From Acidiferrobacterales bacterium (lineage in GTDB: Bacteria > Pseudomonadota > Gammaproteobacteria > Arenicellales > JAJDZL01), in contig JAPPIB010000049.1 of assembly GCA_028820695.1 (NCBI GenBank), forward strand, positions 62,001-126,000: DNA of 64,000 nt, given 5' to 3'. The notes under the pieces are model-generated. The model was given only the letters and a program-made list of their open reading frames with translations. It did not search any database and was not told the DNA's origin. Below are positions 56,892 through 64,000 of the stretch, one piece after another; within the stretch, counting starts at the first letter, position 1, and every line of letters begins with the position of its first letter. The position numbers and the translations under genes were made by a program.

Positions 56892-58262
56892 ATGGTAAAT
56901 GTCAAGAGTCACATTCTGGTCGTAGACGATGAGCTCGATATTCGAGACGTGATCGCAGATATTCTTGAGGATTATGGCTATCATGTCACGTCGGTGCACG
57001 ATGCAGCCGCTGCGAGCTCAGCCGTGAGACTGAATCGATTCGACGCAATCCTGCTTGATATCTGGCTGCCCGGCAAGGATGGCATTACGCTTCTGAAGGA
57101 GTGGACAAGTCGGCAAGATTTCAACACACCGGTCGTCATGATGTCAGCGCATGGTACGGTTCAGACAGCCGTTGAAGCGGTTCAGCTGGGTGCATTCGAC
57201 TATCTTGAGAAGCCGGTTTCCGCCGGCCGGCTTGACATCACTTTGCGAAACGCAGTCAGGTCCGGTACTGCAGGCTCTCACAGGACGGTATCAGCGACTG
57301 TTGACCGGGGTGGCTTGCAACTCGTCGGAAATAGCGAGGTTATGCAATTCTTGCGCAAGCAGATCGAGATTGCTTCGTCCACTGTATCAAATGTTCTCGT
57401 CGTCGGTGAGGCAGGCAGCGGAAAACGTACCATCGCTAGAATGATTCACAATGCAAGTCGCGGCGAAACAGCCCCCTGCGTCGACTACGACCAGCTTACC
57501 TCGGAAGCGGGGGAGCCGACAGTCTCCGAACTTGTTGCAAAAGCTGAGAACGGAACGATAGTGGTGTCGGATATCCATACCTATGATGGACATCGTCAGA
57601 ATAAATTGCTGGGTGTGATCAATGCATTATCCGGGATGTCGGAGCAAGACTCGTCCGCGGGCATTCCGCGAGTCGTTGCAACCGTGTCGGACTCCATTTT
57701 CGCAGCAGTTGAACGCGGCTACTTCAGACGCGAGATCCTGAATCGGATGGCCGGGATGACTGTCAATGTACCCGCATTGAAAGAATACAGGGAGGACATA
57801 CCGGAAGTGACCGGATATTTCACTGACTATCTGAGTCGTTCGGAAAATCTTCCGTACAAGCGGTTTTCGACCAGCGCGCTGAACTGCATGCGCAATCACT
57901 CGTGGGGTGGAAATCTATCGGAACTGACCAGCGTTCTTCGACAGGTTCTTGCAGACGGTATCGCAGAAACTGTATCCGATACCGACATTACACCGCTTCT
58001 GGTCGAGCGCATCGTACCGCAGGAACAGGTGATGCCTGACAATGGCGGAGAATACTACTACTCTTTGTCGTTCAGGGATGCGCGGGCCCAATTCGAACGA
58101 TCCTATCTGCTGCATAACCTGAAGCAATTCGAAAGCTATGTGGAACTGGCGAAGAAGACAGGCCTTCATCGATCCAGTCTGTTCCGGAAGTTGAAGGAAC
58201 ACGGTATTGAAGTGGGTCCCGGATACGAAGGCGCGCAAAACAATACGGATAGTTCCTCGTGA
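56892..58262 (+). CDS. ntrX: NtrX-like response regulator with degenerate AAA+ domain
   Basis: 456 residues. The receiver domain has acidic VVDDE and phospho-acceptor Asp56 in LLDIWLPGKDG, with Lys107 in EKP. The central AAA+ region keeps a Walker A-like GEAGSGKRT (172-180), but the GAFTGA loop that contacts sigma-54 is missing. The Walker B position reads TIVVSDI in place of the usual LFLDEI. The C-terminal Fis-type helix-turn-helix (AKKTGLHRSSLFRKLKEHGI) is intact. It probably binds DNA and acts without sigma-54 ATPase activity. It ends GTGA, overlapping trkA. Confidence 0.85.
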   Translation: MVNVKSHILVVDDELDIRDVIADILEDYGYHVTSVHDAAAASSAVRLNRFDAILLDIWLPGKDGITLLKEWTSRQDFNTPVVMMSAHGTVQTAVEAVQLGAFDYLEKPVSAGRLDITLRNAVRSGTAGSHRTVSATVDRGGLQLVGNSEVMQFLRKQIEIASSTVSNVLVVGEAGSGKRTIARMIHNASRGETAPCVDYDQLTSEAGEPTVSELVAKAENGTIVVSDIHTYDGHRQNKLLGVINALSGMSEQDSSAGIPRVVATVSDSIFAAVERGYFRREILNRMAGMTVNVPALKEYREDIPEVTGYFTDYLSRSENLPYKRFSTSALNCMRNHSWGGNLSELTSVLRQVLADGIAETVSDTDITPLLVERIVPQEQVMPDNGGEYYYSLSFRDARAQFERSYLLHNLKQFESYVELAKKTGLHRSSLFRKLKEHGIEVGPGYEGAQNNTDSSS

Positions 58263-59668
58263 AGAAGATTGTGATATTCGGTGCAGGCGCCGTCGGGTCC
58301 AGTGTTGCCGAGACGCTGTCGCATGAGGAGAACGATATTACCCTGATTGACCGAGACGAGACAGCACTCAGTCAGAAACTGGAATATCTCGATATCAAGA
58401 CCATCTGTGGCACCGCGTGTGACCCCGAGACGCTGGATGAGGCAGACATTGTTGATGCGGATCTGGTGCTCGCAGTCACTGACAATGATGACACAAACAT
58501 TCTTGTCTGCCAGCTGGCGCATATGCTGGGGAGTCGTCCGACGGTCATAGCACGGTTGCGCAACCCTGAATTTCACAAGCGCAAGGACGAGTTGTTCGGT
58601 TGCGAAGCCGACTCGAAGAAAATTCCCATCGATTCCATTTTCAGTCCGGAACAGTTGGTAACCCGTCAGATCCTGACGCTGATCAATCATCCCGGCGCAC
58701 TCCAGATCGTTGAGTTTGCGGGCGGCAAGGTTCAGTTGGTTGCAATCCGGGCCGATGAGGGCGGAAAGCTCGTCGGTCATCGAATTGAGGAATTGCGCGA
58801 ACATCTGCCCACAGTTGATTCCAGGGTGGCTGCGATCTATCGCGAGGATAGACCGATCATTCCCAAAAGAGATACCGTCATACAGCCGAAGGATGAGGTC
58901 TTTTTTGTTGCTGCGCATGAACACATCACCAACATCATGACGGAGTTGCGCTCGGTTGAGATGTCGTATGGCAACAGAGTGATGCTGGTTGGTGCCGGCA
59001 ACATCGGAACCCGGCTCGCGCGCGAGTTGGAACAGGTGCAATGGAGAGTCAAGCTGATTGAGTATGATCGGGCTCGGGCGACTACAGTGTCGCACCAGCT
59101 TGCCGAGGGTATAACTGTCGTTCACGGAAATGCGACGGACAAGGATCTCATGATGAGGGAAAATATCGAGTCAACCGATGTGTTCTGTGCGGTAACCAAC
59201 GAAGACGAGGTCAATATCCTGTCTGCCATGATGGCTAAACAGCTCGGCGCCAAGCGAACCATGGCGCTGATCAACAATTCAGCTTATGCCGCCTTGCTTG
59301 AACACACTGGCATCGACAGCGTGATCTCGCCCAGTCTGCTTACGATCAGCGCACTGTTACAGGACATTCGAAAAGGCGACATGGTTGCTGTTCACTCGCT
59401 TCGACGCGGAGCGGCGGAAGCCATCGAAACCGTGGTGCATGGTTCAGAGTCGGATTCCACGGTGGTCGGTTGCACCATTGGCGAACTCAAGTTGCCGGAA
59501 GGCGCGAACGTCGGCGCGATCTTGCGTAAGGATGAGGTGCTGATCGCGCACAGCAACATTGTGATTGAGGACGAGGACCACGTGATCCTGTTCATCGTTG
59601 ACAAGGGTGACAAGCAAAAGCAGATCGAGCGGGTGCAGAAACTGTTCGAGCCCGGACCGCTGTGGTAA
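58259..59668 (+). CDS. trkA: Trk potassium uptake regulatory subunit TrkA
   Basis: 469 residues with two RCK/TrkA-N plus TrkA-C repeats. Each half has an NAD-binding Rossmann motif (GAGAVGSS near residue 8 and GAGNIGTR near 242) followed by an acidic pocket and a C-terminal regulatory domain. It binds the cytoplasmic face of TrkH and gates K+ uptake. GTG start coupled to the ntrX stop. Confidence 0.94.
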   Translation: MKKIVIFGAGAVGSSVAETLSHEENDITLIDRDETALSQKLEYLDIKTICGTACDPETLDEADIVDADLVLAVTDNDDTNILVCQLAHMLGSRPTVIARLRNPEFHKRKDELFGCEADSKKIPIDSIFSPEQLVTRQILTLINHPGALQIVEFAGGKVQLVAIRADEGGKLVGHRIEELREHLPTVDSRVAAIYREDRPIIPKRDTVIQPKDEVFFVAAHEHITNIMTELRSVEMSYGNRVMLVGAGNIGTRLARELEQVQWRVKLIEYDRARATTVSHQLAEGITVVHGNATDKDLMMRENIESTDVFCAVTNEDEVNILSAMMAKQLGAKRTMALINNSAYAALLEHTGIDSVISPSLLTISALLQDIRKGDMVAVHSLRRGAAEAIETVVHGSESDSTVVGCTIGELKLPEGANVGAILRKDEVLIAHSNIVIEDEDHVILFIVDKGDKQKQIERVQKLFEPGPLW

Positions 59669-59706
59669 GACGAATTCAAATCGCCAACTGATCAACATCG
59701 GAATTC

Positions 59707-61257
59707 ATGCACTACGAGGCGGTACTGAAGGTTGTCGGCATCCTTTTTGCGATGTTCAGCGTCTCGCTGATACCGCCGATTGCCATATCCTATTTCTATG
59801 GGGACGGTTCGCTGTTCGCGTTTGTCGTCTCGTTCGCGGTGGTCCTCGCGGCCGGCGTGATCATCTGGTTTCCGGTTCGCAACAAGCCTACACAACTCGG
59901 ACCGCGTGAGGGATTTCTGACAGTAGCGGCATACTGGATTTCACTGGCTGTCGCCGGAACACTGCCATTTCTGCTTTCGGAAGACCTGCACATCGGATTT
60001 ACCGATGCGTTCTTTGAATCGATGTCCGGCCTGACAACGACTGGGGCAACGGTGCTGACAGGATTGGACGACCTGCCGAAGTCCGTGCTGTACTATCGGC
60101 AGCAACTGCAATGGCTGGGCGGAATGGGCATTATCGTGTTGGCGGTTGCGGTGATTCCCATGTTGGGAATCGGAGGCATGCAACTGTATCGGGCCGAAAT
60201 GCCCGGTGCCATGAGGAACACCAAACTTACGCCGCGAATCAAGGAAACGGCCAAGGCACTTTGGTACATCTACCTTGGCCTTACCGTGGTCTGTGCATTG
60301 GCTTACTGGCTGGCCGGCATGACCCCGTTCGATGCCATTGCGCACAGTTTCTCGACCATTGCCATCGGCGGATTTTCCACACATGATGCGAGTTTTGCGT
60401 TTTTTGAAAATGACGCGATCTTATATGTTGCCCTCGTTTTCATGATTCTGTCCGGAATCAATTTCGCTCTTCACTTTCGGGTGCTCAGCCGGTCTTCAGG
60501 ATTTCGCGTCCTGAGCGGAATCCGGGCGCGCTTCAGGGACCGACGATCCAGGAGGAACCCGTTCCATACCTCGACCTTTGCGGGTGATTCGAGTTTTCGA
60601 CAGTACCTCAGAGATGCTGAGCTTCGAACGTATCTGTCGGTTTTGCTGATTTCCGCCCTGATGGTGGCGGTCGTCCTGGTGCTGGCATACGATCACTACG
60701 AGAGTTCCTCGGTCACCATCAAACATGGATTGTTCCAAGCCATATCAATTGCGACAACTTCTGGGTTCACCACAACCGACTTCTCTTCCTGGCCGCTTTT
60801 CCTGCCGGCTTTTCTGTTGGCCGTCAGCATTATCGGTGGTTGCACCGGCTCCACAGCCGGCGGCGTCAAGGTCTTTCGAGTCATTTTGCTGTTCAAGCAG
60901 GGGAGACGGGAAATTCTGCAATTGATCCATCCGGATGCGGTTTTTCCCATCCGAATGAATCAGGCCCCTGTCCACGATCGGGTGATTAACGCGGTATGGG
61001 GCTTTTTTGTGTTGTATGTAGTCAGTTTTGTGATTCTCGCCCTGGTGCTGATGGCGACCGGACTCGACATGATCACCGCCTATTCGACGGTGACAGCCTG
61101 TCTTAACAATCTAGGTCCCGCGTTGGGAGACGCGGCGCAAAACTACCAGGAACTTTCGCCCGCTTCCAAGTGGGTGCTGGCGTTTACGATGCTGCTTGGC
61201 AGATTGGAACTGCTCACCTTGCTGATTCTGGTGACGCCGAGATACTGGCGCGACTGA
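59707..61257 (+). CDS. trkH: Trk potassium uptake channel subunit TrkH
   Basis: 516 residues, about ten membrane segments with four pore-loop repeats: SGLTTTGATVLTG, STIAIGGFSTHDAS, SIATTSGFTTTDFSSWP and VTACLNNLGPALG carry the selectivity-filter glycines. It starts 38 bp after trkA. With TrkA it is the main low-affinity K+ importer. Convergent with the acyltransferase genes (7-bp gap). Confidence 0.94.
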   Translation: MHYEAVLKVVGILFAMFSVSLIPPIAISYFYGDGSLFAFVVSFAVVLAAGVIIWFPVRNKPTQLGPREGFLTVAAYWISLAVAGTLPFLLSEDLHIGFTDAFFESMSGLTTTGATVLTGLDDLPKSVLYYRQQLQWLGGMGIIVLAVAVIPMLGIGGMQLYRAEMPGAMRNTKLTPRIKETAKALWYIYLGLTVVCALAYWLAGMTPFDAIAHSFSTIAIGGFSTHDASFAFFENDAILYVALVFMILSGINFALHFRVLSRSSGFRVLSGIRARFRDRRSRRNPFHTSTFAGDSSFRQYLRDAELRTYLSVLLISALMVAVVLVLAYDHYESSSVTIKHGLFQAISIATTSGFTTTDFSSWPLFLPAFLLAVSIIGGCTGSTAGGVKVFRVILLFKQGRREILQLIHPDAVFPIRMNQAPVHDRVINAVWGFFVLYVVSFVILALVLMATGLDMITAYSTVTACLNNLGPALGDAAQNYQELSPASKWVLAFTMLLGRLELLTLLILVTPRYWRD

Positions 61258-61264
61258 TTGACTC

Positions 61265-62230
61265 TCAATAGATGGGCGGCTCGCCCGCAGGGCGCGCCTT
61301 GAATCTGCGATGCAGCCAGAAATACTGTTCCGGTGCCCTGCGAATGAGTTTTTCGACAGTTGCGTTCAGTCGCTGTGCATCTTCGGTCTCATCCCCGACA
61401 AAGAAATCCTCGGGCAGGAGTTCCGTATGCAATTCATACCCGCTGCCGCCATCCTTGATGACTGAGAAACACAGAAAAACACGCGGCATCCTGAATCGGA
61501 TGAATCTCGACATGGAGGTATAAGTCGCTGCAGGCACGCCGAAAAAGGGAGCGAATACCATATGCTTGAGATTTTTCGCGTTTTGATCGGGCAGAAAAAA
61601 GAAGGGAATTCCATTCTTCATTGCATCGAAAAATGGTCGCATGCTCCCCTTGGAAGAACACATTCTGATTTCATGTTCGCCCCGTTTTCGATATAGAAAA
61701 TTCAGCCAGCCGAACGAACTCTGTATGCCGGTCAGCGCACAGTGATAACCCATGTCGAAGATTGGATTCTTGGGAGGCTCATACATTGCGACTACCGGGG
61801 AAAGTTCCCCGATTGAGCGTAACGTCAGCATTGGCGTGACAAAATGAGGGCAAAGCAGAATCAACGGCTCGCCTGTACCCAGATGGGTATTTAGAGTTTC
61901 ACGTCCGTGCCACTCGACTTCCTTGTGGATTCGCCGCTGGCGTGCAAACAGGGCGAATCCCCAACTCAGTATGCCGCGTCCCGCATAGCGGAAAGTCTCA
62001 AGTGCGGTCCGATTGCGCTCATCCGCGGAAACTTCGGGGAAACAAAGTTCCAGATTTCGCATTACAACCGACTTTCTATCCTTATGCAGTACAAAAAGAG
62101 CGCTGCCCAACACTCCGCCAAGGTGCCAGCGCAAACGGCCTGGCAGTTTTGACGAACAGTACCAGAAAATCGAGCCGAACAGGCCGAAGAACTTATGCTT
62201 CAAGTGAGGTTCAGTATAGTGGCGGTCCAT
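61265..62230 (-). CDS. LpxL/HtrB-family lipid acyltransferase-like, HX4D degenerate
   Basis: About 321 residues from the ATG at 62230, which overlaps the preceding stop by 20 bp; an in-frame extension to 62302 lies inside the neighbour. The family layout is clear: an N-terminal anchor, KSVVMRNLELCFPEV, FFLPDQNAK and a C-terminal APEQYFWLHRRFK. The motif that should be HX4D reads HFVTPM (His129 to Met134), so the conserved acidic partner is missing. It may be a secondary acyltransferase for lipid A with altered chemistry, or inactive. Confidence 0.8.
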   Translation of the reverse strand: MDRHYTEPHLKHKFFGLFGSIFWYCSSKLPGRLRWHLGGVLGSALFVLHKDRKSVVMRNLELCFPEVSADERNRTALETFRYAGRGILSWGFALFARQRRIHKEVEWHGRETLNTHLGTGEPLILLCPHFVTPMLTLRSIGELSPVVAMYEPPKNPIFDMGYHCALTGIQSSFGWLNFLYRKRGEHEIRMCSSKGSMRPFFDAMKNGIPFFFLPDQNAKNLKHMVFAPFFGVPAATYTSMSRFIRFRMPRVFLCFSVIKDGGSGYELHTELLPEDFFVGDETEDAQRLNATVEKLIRRAPEQYFWLHRRFKARPAGEPPIY

Positions 62231-63203
62231 TTTCGGGTCGGGTTCTGAACCATCGCAGGGTCCACATATATTGTTCCGGTGCAGGATAGATGATATCTTC
62301 AAATGCCGAATTCATGAGCCGGGCATTGGTCTGAGGGTTATCTGTGGGGAAATTCGGCAAGGGTGGCTTTATGGTGATCTCGTATCGACCGGTATTAGGG
62401 TCGAGATAGGCGTATGTCGGCATCACCACCGCGTCGCCCAGCCGGGCCATTCGATCAAGTGTGGACAGTGTTGCGGTCTGTACGCCAAAGAACGGAACAA
62501 AAACCGAGTTCCTGGTACCCAGGTCCTGGTCCGGGATGTAGTAGCAATTGCGCTTTCGTCGCAAGTCCCGTACCATGCGTCCGATTCCGCCAACTCGCTT
62601 GTAGATCCTGAGGTTGAAACGTGACCGCCCGGAGATCACCTGCTCGTTGAATACCGGATTTCTCAGGTCCTTCATGATGGTACACAGTGGAATGTGCTGT
62701 GACAGTATGACTGCGGCCATATCAACCGCAATGACGTGAGGCGTGATGAGAATAATCGAGCGTCCGTCTTTCTGTGCACGAAGGCAATGGTCCAATCCCG
62801 TGAGGTTCACCCAACGATTCAGCCGGTCATTGCTGGCGGACCAGATCATCCCCAAATCAAGAATGGCCTGACCGAAGTGTCTGAAATGTCGACGGACGAC
62901 CTGCCGACGTTTTTCGACCGGCCAGTGCGGGAAGCAGATCTCAAGGTTCTTGCTGGCTATGTTGCGTCGTTTGCGGTTGCTGGAATAGAGCAGCCAGCCG
63001 GCAACGATGCCCAACAATAGGATGATTCGTCTGGGCAGATATCCGACTGTCTTGAGCAGAAAAACCATGAATCGGGCAGACGACGACCGTAACCTCCTGA
63101 TCCATACCCTGGCTGACATGACCGCAAATGAGTCAGGCAGGTCGAGATTGGACAGTCTCGAATTTTTCCAGGTTGCCCTGATCGATGAAAATCGCGAACT
63201 CAC
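62211..63203 (-). CDS. LpxL/HtrB-family lipid A acyltransferase
   Basis: 330 residues from a GTG at 63203 overlapping the previous stop (GTGA); ATG at 63119 or 63068 are alternatives closer to the membrane anchor. Family motifs are NIASKNLEICFPHWP, HX4D as HVIAVD (His156, Asp161), YYIPDQDLG and a C-terminal APEQYMWTLRWFR. Such enzymes add secondary acyl chains to lipid A at the inner membrane. It is in tandem with a diverged copy downstream. Confidence 0.85.
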   Translation of the reverse strand: MSSRFSSIRATWKNSRLSNLDLPDSFAVMSARVWIRRLRSSSARFMVFLLKTVGYLPRRIILLLGIVAGWLLYSSNRKRRNIASKNLEICFPHWPVEKRRQVVRRHFRHFGQAILDLGMIWSASNDRLNRWVNLTGLDHCLRAQKDGRSIILITPHVIAVDMAAVILSQHIPLCTIMKDLRNPVFNEQVISGRSRFNLRIYKRVGGIGRMVRDLRRKRNCYYIPDQDLGTRNSVFVPFFGVQTATLSTLDRMARLGDAVVMPTYAYLDPNTGRYEITIKPPLPNFPTDNPQTNARLMNSAFEDIIYPAPEQYMWTLRWFRTRPENGPPLY

Positions 63204-63877
63204 CGGTTGAACCTTTGCGTTGACTCTTGTTCCAAGTGGGGTTGTTCTAGAAATCTACGATACTTGGGAACGATACTTGCGAGGTGTTCAAAGTCTTCCC
63301 AACTGTCGATGTCATTCAGGCATGGCAACAGCACATCGAATCTGACTCCGAGTTGCTCTGAACGCGCCAGTACCGACTGCAGCACTGTATCGGTACTCCA
63401 GGCAATGCTGTCGAGCATGCCTGGTACGCATTGATGGGTGCCGATCAGGTAAAATCCACCGTCTGCACTGGGTCCGATTACATTCGCACCTTTCGCAAGG
63501 GATTCAAATGCAAATTCCAGAATGTCTGCGGTCACCAATGGGATGTCACAGCCCATTACGGCAACAGCAGTGGATGATTCAAGCCCTTCGCGGATCGCAG
63601 ACTGCATTTTTTGCCCCAAGTCACCCTGAGACTGGGTGCCTGAGGTTACATTATATCTGAGTGCCATTTCAGTCAGTTCCGAAGGGGCTTTGGCTGGACT
63701 GACCAGCAATCTGACAGGTCCCGGCCAGCAGTCGGCGGCAATCGACAACGTGTCCCGAATCATCTCCAATGCAATGGCAGTTGCCGTTTCAGGCGTTGTG
63801 TGGGTGAGCAAGCGAGTCTTGACGCGCCCGGGCAGGGGAGCCTTGGTGAACAGCATCAGGGCAGGGCGGTCCATCAT
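63200..63877 (-). CDS. DUF2064 / TIGR04282-family glycosyltransferase-like protein
   Basis: 225 residues from ATG ATG at 63877 (second ATG at 63874); longer in-frame sequence lies in the neighbour. The N-terminus MMDRPALMLFTKAPLPGRVK with TRL is diagnostic of the family associated with arsenosugar or radical-SAM clusters, and GCDIPLVTADIL and GPSADGGFYLIG complete the nucleotide-sugar fold. Its start overlaps the stop of the gene upstream, so the two are coupled. Function in this organism unknown. Confidence 0.85.
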   Translation of the reverse strand: MMDRPALMLFTKAPLPGRVKTRLLTHTTPETATAIALEMIRDTLSIAADCWPGPVRLLVSPAKAPSELTEMALRYNVTSGTQSQGDLGQKMQSAIREGLESSTAVAVMGCDIPLVTADILEFAFESLAKGANVIGPSADGGFYLIGTHQCVPGMLDSIAWSTDTVLQSVLARSEQLGVRFDVLLPCLNDIDSWEDFEHLASIVPKYRRFLEQPHLEQESTQRFNR

Positions 63878-63999
63878 CGCACCTGCCTGTACAATCTGGC
63901 CAGTCTGTCCGGTGAGACCCCGGCCCAGTAAAGCAGCCGCATCATCCACATCAGCACGATGGTGCGAAGATGACCACAACTTTCCCATCGTCGGGCTGA
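63874..63999 (-). CDS. TIGR04283-family glycosyltransferase (partial, C-terminus only)
   Basis: The minus-strand frame ending at TGA 63874-63876 encodes 41 residues: ARRWESCGHLRTIVLMWMMR then LLYWAGVSPDRLARLYRQVR. This is the typical hydrophobic tail of the family 2 glycosyltransferase that precedes DUF2064 genes (TIGR04283). The start is beyond the right edge. It overlaps the next gene (ATGATG), supporting a two-gene unit. Confidence 0.7.
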   Translation of the reverse strand, partial: SARRWESCGHLRTIVLMWMMRLLYWAGVSPDRLARLYRQVR

Positions 64000-64000
64000 T

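Noticed and set aside
1..64000. tRNA, rRNA or CRISPR arrays
   Set aside because: No tRNA-like cloverleaf, rRNA segment or regularly spaced short repeats were noticed by eye; a covariance search was not possible.

Overview
The window is a gene-dense bacterial chromosome segment (about 90% coding) with moderate GC. The gene order def-fmt-rsmB-DUF4390-ntrY-ntrX-trkA-trkH, aroK-aroB divergent from mrcA (PBP1a), and tsaD/plsY/folB together point to Gammaproteobacteria. Abundant uptake systems and methylamine/betaine-type catabolic genes suggest a heterotroph, perhaps marine. The lineage is inferred from gene order and families, not from an rRNA gene; I see no rRNA, tRNA or CRISPR array.

Layout. 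1-8.2 kb: catabolic genes. These are the N-terminal part of a cobalamin-binding protein (running off the left edge, TTG start), a dimethylglycine/sarcosine dehydrogenase-like flavoprotein, a UMF1-type MFS transporter, a small secreted acidic protein, an MttB-family methyltransferase, a zinc-independent MDR oxidoreductase and an FAH-family hydrolase. 8.5-13.7 kb: a complete oligopeptide/opine-type ABC importer (Tat-exported binding protein, two permeases, a fused double ATPase). 13.7-17.9 kb, opposite strand: an aapJQMP general amino-acid ABC importer with a strong hairpin after aapJ. 18-21.3 kb: a DUF3604 metal-hydrolase-like protein and lipA. 21.7-29.9 kb: nadA, hemH and an AddB/AddA-like nuclease-helicase pair, tightly packed. 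30-37 kb: a DUF4143 ATPase, a DegQ-type protease, rpe, trpE, a bacterial voltage-gated sodium channel and tsaD. 37-48 kb: plsY, folB, a pteridine-reductase-like SDR, a DUF3883 protein, aroB/aroK, mrcA, a conserved hypothetical and topA, the last preceded by a 37-codon ORF with a very strong ribosome-binding site. 48-61 kb: the def...trkH cluster. 61-64 kb: two LpxL-type acyltransferases and a pair of glycosyltransferase-like genes, the last cut by the right edge.

The most unusual feature lies between def and fmt. A 3.1-kb, visibly more A+T-rich insertion carries one large restriction-modification-like gene (N-6 adenine methylase with an N-terminal nuclease-like segment) and is flanked by a perfect 96-bp direct repeat of the 3' end of def. 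No integrase or transposase is present. The gene is broken near its C-terminus by a run of nine G, and adding one G or removing two would restore a protein of about 998 residues. This fits a mobile, possibly phase-variable restriction-modification unit.

Other oddities are an NtrX-like regulator without the GAFTGA loop and with a degenerate ATPase site, a tandem acyltransferase pair of which one has lost the acidic residue of the HX4D motif, a TopA without zinc-finger cysteines, and a nested palindrome upstream of folB.
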